This document shows positions 37,227 through 45,675 of a DNA stretch of 64,000 nt, in pieces. The position numbers and the translations under genes were made by a program. The stretch lies in assembly GCF_013294015.1 (NCBI RefSeq), contig NZ_JABSNO010000002.1, forward strand, positions 1 through 64,000, written 5' to 3'. How positions within the stretch are numbered: position 1 is the stretch's first letter; every line of letters starts with the position of its first letter. The notes beneath the pieces are model-generated. The model saw only the letters and a program-made list of their open reading frames with translations. It searched no databases and was not told where the DNA came from. Source of the stretch: Frigoriflavimonas asaccharolytica. Its GTDB lineage: Bacteria > Bacteroidota > Bacteroidia > Flavobacteriales > Weeksellaceae.

Positions 37227-37549
37227 GTACTATTTCGCCCGTTTTACGGTTTCCCGTAAGGTGGTTTTGTGAAGAGGTTTTATATTTGTTGAAAGATAAA
37301 ATATAAGAGAATCCAAAAAATTCTTAAAACACAAAGTCAAGATATCTTTTTCAGAAAAAGCAGTGGTAATTTCAAATGTATTTTTATACATAGTTTTTTA
37401 TCACTGTAATTTCAGGAATTTTCAAGAAATGATATAATTTGAATAGTCATTTTTTTAAACAATGTCATTTTATTATAAGCTAGAATGCTTTTTAATTTTT
37501 CTATGAATTTTAAAAACCTTTTTTATCAGATATTTTTTAATTATATAAT
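37227..37549. other. AT-rich gap
   Basis: About 320 bp without a recognised gene. It holds a small hairpin TTACGG/CCGTAA at 37245-37260 and a TATATTTG box at 37281-37288, which may be a distant promoter of the cassette at 37550. Confidence 0.4.
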
Positions 37550-37795
37550 ATGAAATTTGGATTTAGAAAACCATCACTGAAAAAAAGAATTTCAGCTAGG
37601 ATGTCACCAAAAAGATATATAAGGCATAATCTAGGATTTAAGGCTCCTCGTGGATACGGATGGATTACCAATCCAAAAAAGTTCGCTTACAATAAAGTTT
37701 ATAACAAAACTTCCCGTGGCTGTTTATTAGTTGCAATTCCTTTCGTATGTTTCTTCACATTTCTATTATTTTTGATCATAATCAAGGTGAATTAA
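37550..37795 (+). CDS. small basic protein with C-terminal membrane helix
   Basis: An 81-residue protein. The first 56 residues are very basic and contain LKKRISARMSPKRYIRHNLG and KAPRGYGWITNPKKFAYNKVY, a wording I recall from small hypothetical proteins in unrelated bacteria, so probably a conserved family. The last 24 residues are a membrane helix. The next gene begins 5 nt after the stop, so the two form a cassette. Function unknown. Confidence 0.6.
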   Translation: MKFGFRKPSLKKRISARMSPKRYIRHNLGFKAPRGYGWITNPKKFAYNKVYNKTSRGCLLVAIPFVCFFTFLLFLIIIKVN

Positions 37796-37800
37796 TAATT

Positions 37801-38022
37801 ATGACAAGACATTTACAAAAAATCACACACCTTCTAGCTATTTTCTTGTCCGTTTGGTTTTCACATAGTTTAGCACAAACTACAAGTAAAAAGAAAGCAA
37901 AGACGCATAAAGTTCACAAAAATAAGACGCAACAAAAAGCGACTGAAAGTGGCAATACTAAAGGTGGACGAACAATTTATACTGGACCGAGAGGTGGAAT
38001 ATTCTATATAAACAACAATTGA
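37801..38022 (+). CDS. small secreted protein with PBCV-type basic adaptor motif
   Basis: A 73-residue protein with a signal peptide (cleavage near SLAQ, about residue 25), a Lys/Thr-rich linker and a C-terminal motif GRTIYTGPRGGIFYINNN that matches the PBCV-specific basic adaptor domain pattern. That small domain is known from chlorovirus and some bacterial proteins as a basic adaptor of undefined role. The ATG at 37801 is preferred over an in-frame one 54 nt upstream inside the previous gene. Confidence 0.65.
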   Translation: MTRHLQKITHLLAIFLSVWFSHSLAQTTSKKKAKTHKVHKNKTQQKATESGNTKGGRTIYTGPRGGIFYINNN

Positions 38023-38399
38023 AATAAAACTTATATATAATATGGATAAATTAAGATGAATATTTTAATTAAGTATTTTACCTTTACTAATTCCATAAGA
38101 AAACTGCAGAGCAATTTAATTTTTGATAGTAATATTTTAAAACCTTCATAAAAAAAATAGAAATCTTAAACAAAACCATTGTTTTATTTCTAATTAGGAT
38201 TTTTTTGATAAGTTTGTTTCAATTTTTACATAAGAATTTGATAATTCTCTTTTTTATGGATTGAAAGACCTTAATAAGTCCATTAATGGACAAATGCACT
38301 GCGATTTATTTAAATTATTTATCAATAAAGTTAGAATTTAGTGTTCATGGTATTAGTTAGATAGAAACTTATTTTTTTACTTTTAAATGAATTTTTCAA
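38023..38399. other. AT-rich gap, nothing recognised
   Basis: 377 bp of very AT-rich sequence with no open frame of note, no clear promoter box and no strong hairpin. Confidence 0.5.
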
Positions 38400-38906
38400 A
38401 TGATGTTCAAACTCTTCTTCATCTCATTCCTATTTTTCCTCGCTTGCAATCCGAAAACTGAAACAAGCAATAGTTTACCCAAAAATTTTGAAGGAAAAGT
38501 AGTTGCGATAAAAGATGGAGACACCTTCAAAGTAATGTATGAAGGAAAAGAAAAAACAATCCGACTAGAACATATAGATTGCCCAGAAAAAAGCCAGCCG
38601 TTTGGGAATAATGCCAAACAATTGGCGTCAGATTTATGCTTCGGAAAAATGGTGAAAGTTGTAAGCAACGGAAAAATGGATAGATATCAACGTCTGATTG
38701 CAGAAATTTACGTTGGCGATATAAATGTGAACAAAGAACTCGTGGAGAATGGTCTGGCTTGGCATTTTGTAAATTATTCTAAAGATAATTCCTACGCAAA
38801 ATTAGAAATTCAAGCTCGTAAAAACAAAGCCGGACTTTGGTCAGACGTCCATGCAATCGCACCTTGGGATTGGCGAAAAATTAAAAAAGCCAAAAATAAA
38901 AAGTAG
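38400..38906 (+). CDS. thermonuclease-family lipoprotein
   Basis: A 168-residue staphylococcal-nuclease-like enzyme. The signal peptide ends LAC (Cys16), a lipobox. The nuclease domain (about 33-160) has the Ca-binding/catalytic residues in KDGDTFKV (Asp) and IRLEHIDCPE (Arg and Asp, Glu), then FGNNAKQLA and YQRLIAEIYV, where the conserved Arg follows Tyr. It would cut DNA or RNA outside the cytoplasm. Start at 38400 or 38403 (MM). Monocistronic. Confidence 0.9.
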   Translation: MMFKLFFISFLFFLACNPKTETSNSLPKNFEGKVVAIKDGDTFKVMYEGKEKTIRLEHIDCPEKSQPFGNNAKQLASDLCFGKMVKVVSNGKMDRYQRLIAEIYVGDINVNKELVENGLAWHFVNYSKDNSYAKLEIQARKNKAGLWSDVHAIAPWDWRKIKKAKNKK

Positions 38907-38951
38907 TTTTAAGCTATTTTCTAAAAATCAAAAATAAACTTTCAATTATTT

Positions 38952-38981
38952 TTGAAAATTCAAAAAGTTTGTTTATCTTTG
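38952..38981 (+). promoter_or_regulatory. consensus promoter for the GbsR/MarR gene
   Basis: TTG (38952-38954), 19 nt, TATCTTTG (38974-38981), then 17 nt to ATG: an exact match to the consensus. Confidence 0.75.
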
Positions 38982-38998
38982 GCCTATAATTAAAGCAA

Positions 38999-39502
38999 AT
39001 GAAACTTTCTGAAGCCAAAGAGCAATACATTCAAACCTGGGGAACATTCGCTACCAATTGGGGCATCAACAGAACCATGGCGCAAGTTCACGCTTTGCTT
39101 TTAACTTCTTCGGAAGCACTTTCTACAGATGAAATCATGCAAAATCTTCAAATTTCTCGCGGAAATGCAAACATGAATATTCGCGCATTGATGGATTGGG
39201 GAATCGTGAAAAAAGAATTGGTGCGTGGCGAAAGAAAGGAGTTTTTCTCTGCTGATAAAGACGTTTGGTTTCTCTTTAAACAAATTACAAAAGAGCGCAG
39301 AAAACGCGAGATAGAACCAATAATTTCTTTTCTAGACAACCTGAAAGATATAGAAGACAACGATTCCGACGAGGCAAAAGAATTTATAAAATTAATGGGA
39401 GATTTTTCCTCCGTTACCAATAAAATAAACAATGTGATGGATTTAGCCGTAAAAAGCGACGATCATTGGTTGGTTGGGAAGATTACGAATCTTTTGAAAT
39501 AA
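38999..39502 (+). CDS. GbsR/MarR-family transcriptional regulator
   Basis: A 167-residue winged-helix regulator of the GbsR type. The HTH is visible in STDEIMQNLQISRGNANMNIRALMDWGIVKK, preceded by WGINRTMAQVHALLL, and the wing by RKEFFSADKDVW. The C-terminal helical part serves dimerisation. It starts a run of membrane-protein genes (39676-42618) on the same strand, which it could repress. Its own terminator follows. Confidence 0.85.
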   Translation: MKLSEAKEQYIQTWGTFATNWGINRTMAQVHALLLTSSEALSTDEIMQNLQISRGNANMNIRALMDWGIVKKELVRGERKEFFSADKDVWFLFKQITKERRKREIEPIISFLDNLKDIEDNDSDEAKEFIKLMGDFSSVTNKINNVMDLAVKSDDHWLVGKITNLLK

Positions 39503-39516
39503 TTTATTACTAATAA

Positions 39517-39546
39517 AATAAAAAAGAGCGAAATCTCTTTTTTATT
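39517..39546 (+). terminator. terminator after the GbsR-type gene
   Basis: AATAAAAAAGAG and CTCTTTTTTATT form a 12-bp perfect stem with a 6-nt loop, with the T-run inside the right arm. It lies 14 nt after the stop codon. Confidence 0.7.
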
Positions 39547-39675
39547 TAAAACATACTTTCAAAAATTACTGAAACTACAAAAATTAAAATTATGAAAAAT
39601 CTAATCATTCACTTATTCCTAATCCTCTACTTTGGAAATAGCAAAAGAAGTTTCTTAAATTTTTAAACAAAATAA

Positions 39676-40023
39676 ATGCTCAATCTAGTATCCATATCAT
39701 TTTATATTTTGATAAGTTTTTACATCACTATTTTTATTGGCTACAAATGCTACAAAATCGGCGATGTTTATTTACTCAATTTCATAAAAAATGTGGAAAT
39801 CTGCAAATCTATCAACCATACTTTGTTGATTGGGTACTATCTTGTAAATCTTGGTTATATTGCTTACTCTATTCATTCTTGGCAAACTGTAAAAAATATA
39901 TCGCAAGGTTTTCTTGCTGTATCTACACAACTTTCTACTATTCTTATTATTCTCTGCGTATTGCATTACGCCAATATTGCAGGCATTTATTTCCTTCGAA
40001 AAAAACAAAATATTAATCTTTAA
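39676..40023 (+). CDS. small membrane protein, paralog of the next gene
   Basis: A 115-residue protein with three predicted helices (about 5-25, 50-68, 82-105). A shared core pairs with the next gene: GDVYLLNFI against GKIFMLDIF, and IGYYLVNLGYIA against IGFYLLNIGFAL. So the two are paralogs. Function unknown. The gene follows the GbsR regulator by 173 bp. Confidence 0.6.
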   Translation: MLNLVSISFYILISFYITIFIGYKCYKIGDVYLLNFIKNVEICKSINHTLLIGYYLVNLGYIAYSIHSWQTVKNISQGFLAVSTQLSTILIILCVLHYANIAGIYFLRKKQNINL

Positions 40024-40035
40024 AATTTATTTATC

Positions 40036-40425
40036 ATGAATGCAACGTACAACTTATCTGCTTATTTTATTTATTTACCGGTAGTTATCGCTTTAACTAT
40101 CGTAGTTTCCAACATCCTTTTTAGAAATGGAAAAATCTTTATGCTCGATATTTTCCATCAGAAAAAAGATATCGCATATGCTACCAATTCTCTTTTCAAA
40201 ATTGGATTTTATTTGCTCAATATTGGTTTTGCATTAAAAATAGTAGAATTTTCAGAACTGCTCACTTCAGAATCTCTCATTGTAAATTTGAGCGAAAAAT
40301 TAGGTGGATTTTCCATTTACCTCGGTGTGATGATGATGCTCAATCTATTACTCTTCATGAAAGGTAGAAAACACGCCTTGAAATCTGAATCAATCAAAAT
40401 TTCTGAAGAAAATTTAGCAGTTTAA
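40036..40425 (+). CDS. small membrane protein, paralog of the previous gene
   Basis: A 129-residue protein with three predicted helices (about 9-29, 53-72, 93-112) and a charged C-terminal tail. It starts 12 nt after its paralog's stop, so the two are co-transcribed and may form a hetero-oligomer. No family recognised. Confidence 0.65.
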   Translation: MNATYNLSAYFIYLPVVIALTIVVSNILFRNGKIFMLDIFHQKKDIAYATNSLFKIGFYLLNIGFALKIVEFSELLTSESLIVNLSEKLGGFSIYLGVMMMLNLLLFMKGRKHALKSESIKISEENLAV

Positions 40426-40444
40426 ATAGTAATAAAATTCATAT

Positions 40445-40478
40445 AAAGGCATTTTACTTTGCTAAATGAAATGCCTTT
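40445..40478 (+). terminator. stem-loop after the paralog pair
   Basis: AAAGGCATTT and AAATGCCTTT form a perfect 10-bp stem with a 14-nt loop. There is no T-run after it, so it may be an attenuator or RNA end rather than a strong terminator. Confidence 0.4.
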
Positions 40479-40568
40479 GCGAAGTTTAAATGCTGTGTAA
40501 TGATACAAAAATCTCTGAGAACTCTGCGTTCAAAAAAGCACTAATAGTTTACCTGAAAATTTCGCAAA

Positions 40569-41360
40569 ATGAAAACTCTAGCCAACCATCAACTGATCTA
40601 CGACAAAGATTGTCCCATGTGCAAAGTCTATTCTGGTGCATTCGTAAAGGCAAAAATGCTGGATGAAAATGGCAGGCAAAATTATAGAGATTTATCAGAG
40701 CAAACAAAATCTTTATTAAATGTAAACCGAGCGAGAAATGAAATTGCTTTGGTCAATTTTGCGGAAAATAAAACCTATTACGGTTTAGATAGTTTGCTCA
40801 TCATCATTGGAAATTCTTTTCCGCTTTTAGAAAAAATTGGTAGAATTCCCTTGATCTATTGGTTTTTTTCAAAATTATATTCTCTGGTTTCTTACAATAG
40901 AAAACAAATAATTCCTTCAAAAAATGATTTTTTAGAAAATGCTTGCGTGCCAGATTTTAATTTGAATTACAGATTGATTTTTATTATTTCTGGAATTTTA
41001 TTCTCTAGCTTTTTATTAAATCAAATATTCATCAATGTAAATTTTCAGCAGCAGTTTTTCATTTCATTTTTAATAATTCTAGGCTTTTATCTTTGGCAAA
41101 TTGGTTTTATGTTTAAAAATAGAACCGAAAAAATATTCGATTATTTAGGAAATTTAAATACACTTTCAATAATAGGAACCACACTATTTTATATTGTATC
41201 AAAAATTGATGGTACTGCATTCGATTTTTCATTAACTCTTGTTATTGTTTTACTAATGATAGATCATTTCAGACGAGTAAATATTACTAAAATAAATAAA
41301 ATTACAATCATCAGCTTTATTATTTATCCTCTCTTTATTTATATTCTATTTCAACAATAA
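40569..41360 (+). CDS. DCC1-like thiol-disulfide oxidoreductase with C-terminal membrane domain
   Basis: A 263-residue protein. The N-terminal 125 residues match the DCC1/DUF393 family: YDKDCPMC with Cys15-Pro-Met-Cys18 as the predicted redox centre, GLDSLLIIIG in the middle. The C-terminal half has four hydrophobic segments (about 138-157, 162-180, 195-212, 238-260), so the thioredoxin-like part is tethered to the membrane. Stand-alone DUF393 proteins are shorter. It stands in the GbsR-linked membrane gene run. Confidence 0.8.
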   Translation: MKTLANHQLIYDKDCPMCKVYSGAFVKAKMLDENGRQNYRDLSEQTKSLLNVNRARNEIALVNFAENKTYYGLDSLLIIIGNSFPLLEKIGRIPLIYWFFSKLYSLVSYNRKQIIPSKNDFLENACVPDFNLNYRLIFIISGILFSSFLLNQIFINVNFQQQFFISFLIILGFYLWQIGFMFKNRTEKIFDYLGNLNTLSIIGTTLFYIVSKIDGTAFDFSLTLVIVLLMIDHFRRVNITKINKITIISFIIYPLFIYILFQQ

Positions 41361-41403
41361 ATGGTATTTTTAACATCTTTTAATTAAATTAAAATACTAC
41401 GAA

Positions 41404-41793
41404 ATGAACAAATTTAAAATTCTAAAATACGAATCTAAAACTCAAATTATTTTAAGTGCAATCGCGACTGTTATCTGTTTATTTACCTTAGCGATGGGAG
41501 GCGGAGACGAGTTGACATTTGCGTTTCTAATCAGTTTATTCTTAATTGGATTTTTTAATATTATTGGTTTTATCATCAGGTTAATTGTTGTTAAGAATCA
41601 ACTAAATTTTATATATATTGCACTCTTGTTCGGGTATTTCGTGATTATTTCCACATTAACCAATGTAATGCAATTGCGAGAGGAAATCTTGATAAATATA
41701 GGTGGATCTTTTGCCGTTTTATTAAATGTATTTTACTTATGGTACGGAGATTATTTAGTAAAAAATTGGGCGATTGAAGATAAAAATGTTTAA
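41404..41793 (+). CDS. 4-TM membrane protein, intact first copy of a tandem family
   Basis: A 129-residue protein with four predicted helices (about 14-32, 38-58, 66-85, 98-115) and the C-terminal motif FYLWYGDYLVKNW. Two downstream copies show the same start (MKKLKILK / MKKLTILK) and end but are broken. No family recognised. It follows the DCC1-like gene by 43 bp. Confidence 0.65.
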   Translation: MNKFKILKYESKTQIILSAIATVICLFTLAMGGGDELTFAFLISLFLIGFFNIIGFIIRLIVVKNQLNFIYIALLFGYFVIISTLTNVMQLREEILINIGGSFAVLLNVFYLWYGDYLVKNWAIEDKNV

Positions 41794-41825
41794 ATTTTGT
41801 AGCTAAATTGTGTGGGTTTTTTACG

Positions 41826-42206
41826 ATGAAAAAATTAAAAATTTTAAAAAATGAAGTACGATTGCAAATGGTTTTAAGTGCCATTGCAGCTATAATTTGT
41901 TTAGTTATTTTGGGATCAGAGGGAAAACATGAAGCTGGCATTATCTATTTTGCGAGTCTGTTTTTAATAGGTATTTTCAATGTAATGGGATTTATTGTAA
42001 GATCATTTTTAATAGATCACAAATTTAATAAGATCTACTCATATAGTGTTATTGGTTTTTTTGTGCTATTTTATATTCTATTGCAAATCGATGAAGATTT
42101 TTAGATTATTTACATACAATTTTGTGGACTTTTCTTAAATATTTATTATCTGTGGTATGGATATTATTTAGTAAATAATTGGGAGATTGAAAATAATAAT
42201 ATTTAA
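41826..42206 (+). pseudogene. second tandem copy, interrupted by an in-frame TAG
   Basis: MKKLKILKNEV starts at 41826 and the frame stops at TAG 42102-42104 after QIDEDF. In the same frame, the next 33 codons continue with a recognisable C-terminus, including IYYLWYGYYLVNNW (compare VFYLWYGDYLVKNW in copy 1), to TAA at 42204-42206. So one amber codon separates the halves. Either the copy is a pseudogene or the truncated 92-residue product with three helices is used. Confidence 0.65.
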
Positions 42207-42238
42207 TTTTTGCAGCTAAATAGTTTGAGTTTTCAGCG

Positions 42239-42618
42239 ATGAAAAAATTAACCATTTTGAAAATAGAAACTGTTTTGCAATGTATTATTTCTTTTGGTGC
42301 CATATTGTACTCGGTGTATTTTTTAAAAAGTAAAGATTCAGATGTTTTATTTTTAATTAGTGTTTTTTGGGTTGGTATCGCAAATTTTTTTGAGTTTTTG
42401 GTTAGAATATTTATTATGCAAAGTAAATTCAATGTCATTTACTTTTTTTCTGTCATCTCTTTTTTCTATTTTTAGCATTACTTACTTTCTCAATAATCAT
42501 TTTAGATACACTCAATTTATTCATTATAATTGAAGTTTTTGGAGTTTTATTCAATATTTATTACATAACCTTCGGCTTTATCCTAGTAAAAAACTGGCAC
42601 AAAAAATCCATTTCCTAA
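42239..42618 (+). pseudogene. third tandem copy, frameshifted
   Basis: MKKLTILKIET opens at 42239 and stops at TAG 42473-42475. The expected C-terminus, FNIYYITFGFILVKNW, is found in another frame ending TAA at 42616-42618. A small indel in the T-rich stretch around 42460-42475 would explain it. The break is at the same relative position, after the third helix, as the amber codon in copy 2. Start-to-start distance of copies 2 and 3 is 413 bp. Confidence 0.65.
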
Positions 42619-42634
42619 AATAATATTATTTCCG

Positions 42635-42642
42635 TAAATTTG
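42635..42642 (+). promoter_or_regulatory. lpdA promoter -7 box
   Basis: TAAATTTG, 18 nt before the lpdA ATG. Confidence 0.55.
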
Positions 42643-42660
42643 CATCTAAATTTTATTTAA

Positions 42661-44052
42661 ATGAACTACGATATTATAGTAATTGGAAGTGGACCAGGAG
42701 GTTATGTAACAGCAATTCGTGCTGCACAATTGGGTTTTAAAACTGCCATCATAGAAAAAGAATCTCTCGGCGGAATTTGCCTAAACTGGGGTTGTATTCC
42801 TACAAAAGCACTTTTGAAATCTGCGCACGTTTTTAATTATTTAAATCATGCGGAAGATTATGGTTTAAATAAAGTAGAAAATCCAGGTTTTGATTTTAGT
42901 AAAGTAATTGCAAGAAGTAGAGGAGTTGCCAACAAAATGAGCGGCGGTATTGCTTTCTTGATGAAGAAAAATAAAATTGACGTCATCATGGGAACTGCCA
43001 AAATTCAAAAAGGCAAAAAAGTTTCTGTAGTTGATGCAGACGGAAAATCTACAGAATATACTGGAAATCATATCATTATAGCAACTGGAGCGCGTTCTAG
43101 AGAATTGCCAAATATTCCACAAGATGGCATAAAAGTAATTGGTTATAGACAAGCAATGGTTTTGCCAGAGCAACCAAAAACGATGATTGTTGTAGGTTCT
43201 GGAGCAATTGGGGTAGAGTTTGCAGATTTTTATAACGCAATGGGTACAAAAGTAACCATCGTAGAATATATGCCGGTAATCGTTCCTGTAGAGGATGAAG
43301 ATATTTCAAAACATTTAGAAAAATCTTTGAAGAAATCTGGGATAGAAATTATGACCAACGCATCTGTAGAGTCTATAGACACTTCTGGAAATGGCGTAAA
43401 AGCAACCGTAAAAACGGCAAAAGGAGACGTAGTTTTAGAAGCAGATATTTTGCTTTCTGCGGTAGGAATAGCTTCGAATTTGGAAGGTCAAGGTTTGGAG
43501 GAAGTTGGCATCAAAACTGAAAAAGGAAAAATTTTGGTGAATGATTGGTACGAAACAAATGTTCCTGGATATTATGCAATTGGAGATGTTCTACCTACAC
43601 AAGCATTGGCTCACGTTGCATCTGCAGAAGGAATTACTTGTGTAGAAAAAATAAAAGGTCTGCATGTAGAAGCTATAGATTATGGCAATATTCCTGGTTG
43701 TACATATTGTTCACCAGAAGTTGCTTCTGTAGGTCTTACAGAAAAACAAGCTAAAGAAAAAGGTATTGAAATAAAAGTTGGTAAATTCCCACTTTCAGCT
43801 TCCGGAAAAGCTACGGCAAACGGAAATACAGATGGTTTCATCAAAGTAATTTTTGATGCAAAGTACGGAGAATGGTTGGGATGCCACATGATTGGTGAAG
43901 GCGTTACAGATATGATTGCAGAAGCCGTGGTTGCTAGAAAATTAGAAACCACAGGTCATGAAATCATCAAAGCTATTCATCCACATCCTACAGTTTCTGA
44001 AGCGATAATGGAAGCTGCTGCAGCTGCTTATGGAGAAGTGATTCATATTTAA
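42661..44052 (+). CDS. lpdA: dihydrolipoyl dehydrogenase
   Basis: E3 component of the 2-oxoacid dehydrogenase complexes and glycine cleavage, 463 residues, FAD and NAD dependent. FAD motif GSGPGGY at residues 9-15; redox disulfide Cys40/Cys45 in GGICLNWGCIPTK; NAD motif VVGSGAIGVEFADF; catalytic His-Glu pair in HPHPTVSEAIMEA near the C-terminus. It would serve the fused E1 enzyme encoded at 29713 together with an E2 not in the window. Own promoter and terminator. Confidence 0.96.
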   Translation: MNYDIIVIGSGPGGYVTAIRAAQLGFKTAIIEKESLGGICLNWGCIPTKALLKSAHVFNYLNHAEDYGLNKVENPGFDFSKVIARSRGVANKMSGGIAFLMKKNKIDVIMGTAKIQKGKKVSVVDADGKSTEYTGNHIIIATGARSRELPNIPQDGIKVIGYRQAMVLPEQPKTMIVVGSGAIGVEFADFYNAMGTKVTIVEYMPVIVPVEDEDISKHLEKSLKKSGIEIMTNASVESIDTSGNGVKATVKTAKGDVVLEADILLSAVGIASNLEGQGLEEVGIKTEKGKILVNDWYETNVPGYYAIGDVLPTQALAHVASAEGITCVEKIKGLHVEAIDYGNIPGCTYCSPEVASVGLTEKQAKEKGIEIKVGKFPLSASGKATANGNTDGFIKVIFDAKYGEWLGCHMIGEGVTDMIAEAVVARKLETTGHEIIKAIHPHPTVSEAIMEAAAAAYGEVIHI

Positions 44053-44103
44053 AGAGAATCAAGAATTTAGAATCTAGATACAAGATTTTTTAGTATAAAA
44101 TTT

Positions 44104-44133
44104 AAAGCGGTTTTTGTAACCGCTTTTTTTTGT
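44104..44133 (+). terminator. lpdA terminator
   Basis: AAAGCGGTT and AACCGCTTT with a short loop, followed by a T-run. A second promoter for the VIT gene must lie very close, since its ATG is at 44145. Confidence 0.85.
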
Positions 44134-44144
44134 AACTTTATTTT

Positions 44145-44846
44145 ATGGAAAAAGAAGTTGAATTTGAAGATCATTTTATCAACCGCAGCAATTGGATTCG
44201 CGCTGCTGTTTTAGGCGCAAATGATGGTATATTATCCGTTGGTAGTATTGCAATTGGTGTTGCAGCAGCAGGTTCTTCTAGAGAAAATTTACTTTTAGCA
44301 ACCTTGGCTGGTTTGGTAGCTGGAGTTTTTGCAATGGCTGCAGGGGAATATGTTTCTGTAAGTTCACAAGCTGATATAGAAGAGGCAGATTTGAAACGCG
44401 AAGCCAAAGAATTAGAAGAAATGCCAGAATTGGAAATGCGAGAATTGGCAAAAATCTACCAAAAAAGAGGTTTAACAGAAGAACTTTCAATGCAAGTTGC
44501 GCAGCAATTGCATGATCATGATGCTTTGGGAGCTCATGCAAGAGACGAATTGGGCATTAATGAAATCATGAAGGCTAAACCTTTTGAAGCAGCATTTGCA
44601 AGTGGAGCATCATTTGTGGTAGGTGGCGTTTTGCCACTTTTGGTATGTATATTTTTGCCGTTGGAACATATGATGTATTATCAATACGGTTTTACAACTA
44701 TTTTCCTTGTTATTCTTGGCTATCTATCTGCAAGAGGAGGAGGTTCTCACATTATGAATTCTATATTAAGAGTGCTAATTTGGGGAACTTTAGCCATGAT
44801 TGCTGCAGCTTTTACAGGATATTTGTTCGGCGTGAATGTAGGGTAA
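44145..44846 (+). CDS. VIT1/CCC1-family transporter
   Basis: A 233-residue membrane protein of the vacuolar iron transporter family, expected to export Fe2+ or Mn2+ from the cytoplasm. It has HFINRSNWIRAAVLGANDGIL with the conserved Asn/Gly/Asp residues, GVFAMAAGEYVSVSSQ with the Met and Glu of the metal path, and a Glu-rich cytoplasmic helix (about 83-125) that binds metal in plant VIT1. Five helices are predicted. It starts 12-20 nt after the lpdA terminator. Confidence 0.9.
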   Translation: MEKEVEFEDHFINRSNWIRAAVLGANDGILSVGSIAIGVAAAGSSRENLLLATLAGLVAGVFAMAAGEYVSVSSQADIEEADLKREAKELEEMPELEMRELAKIYQKRGLTEELSMQVAQQLHDHDALGAHARDELGINEIMKAKPFEAAFASGASFVVGGVLPLLVCIFLPLEHMMYYQYGFTTIFLVILGYLSARGGGSHIMNSILRVLIWGTLAMIAAAFTGYLFGVNVG

Positions 44847-44895
44847 TTTGCACTTTTTAATACATTGAAAATTTATAAAATTCGTAAAACTTCGC

Positions 44896-45591
44896 CTAAT
44901 TCGTATAACTAGCAAAAGCTTCTTCCAAACTAGAAAATTTCCCTTTAAATTCTTCTATAGCGCAATCTTGCAAAATATTTCCTTGGTGAATTAATATCAC
45001 TCTGCTGCAAAGTGCTTCCACTTCTTGCATAATGTGTGTGGAAAATATCACCATCTTTTCTTCCCCAATTTTCTTGATGACGTTGCGTATTTCTATGATC
45101 TGATTCGGGTCTAAACCATTGGTAGGTTCATCCAAAATCAAAAGATCTGGCTCGTGCAAAATCGCTTGTGCAAGCCCAACTCTTTGCTGATAACCCTTGG
45201 AAAGCTGGCCAATTTTTTTATTTTTTTCTGGCGTAATGCCTACTAAATCTACAACCTCCGCAATTCTAGCATTAGAAATTTTGTGCACATTTGCTATAAA
45301 TTGCAAACTTTCTTGCACATACATTTCCTTATACAACGGATTGTTTTCTGGCAGAAATCCTATCTGTTTTTTAGAATCTATTTCGTGGGTTTGTATGTTT
45401 TTATTATTAAAAATAATCTCACCTTCGTCTATTTTCAAAACACCGGCAATAGATTTCATCAGTGTAGATTTTCCAGCGCCATTTGGTCCCAAAAGTCCGA
45501 TGATTTCGTGTTGATCAATAGCAATATTTATTTTATTTAAAGCAATCTGTTGCCCAAATTTCTTGGTTAAATTTGTGATGTGTAAAGACAT
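44896..45591 (-). CDS. ABC transporter ATP-binding protein, GldA-like
   Basis: A 231-residue ATPase: Walker A GPNGAGKS, signature LSKGYQQRVG, Walker B LLILDEPTNGLDP and switch His in FSTHIMQEVEALC. The wording LPENNPLYKEMYV and QLSKGYQQRVGLAQAILH closely recalls GldA, the ABC ATPase of gliding-motility loci, but GldA is about 300 residues and this lacks its C-terminal part. No membrane partner (GldF/GldG) is adjacent, so the transporter it belongs to is not known. Confidence 0.85.
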   Translation of the reverse strand: MSLHITNLTKKFGQQIALNKINIAIDQHEIIGLLGPNGAGKSTLMKSIAGVLKIDEGEIIFNNKNIQTHEIDSKKQIGFLPENNPLYKEMYVQESLQFIANVHKISNARIAEVVDLVGITPEKNKKIGQLSKGYQQRVGLAQAILHEPDLLILDEPTNGLDPNQIIEIRNVIKKIGEEKMVIFSTHIMQEVEALCSRVILIHQGNILQDCAIEEFKGKFSSLEEAFASYTN

Positions 45592-45620
45592 TTATTAATT
45601 TTAATGTTACAAAAATATAA

Positions 45621-45650
45621 ATAAAAAACTCATTCTAAATAGAATGAGTT
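45621..45650 (-). terminator. terminator for the Lys-tailed secreted protein
   Basis: AACTCATTCT and AGAATGAGTT pair perfectly over 10 bp with an AAAT loop, and the minus-strand reading continues into a T-run. It ends the gene at 45676, and lies just upstream of the GldA-like start. Confidence 0.8.
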
Positions 45651-45675
45651 CAATAAATGTTTTCAAAAAACATTT

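Noticed and set aside
39592-39666. 24-codon leader-like ORF (MKNLIIHLFLILYF...) before the membrane cassette
   Set aside because: It is short, has no terminator/antiterminator structure around it and no codon pattern typical of attenuation; it may be chance or a fragment.
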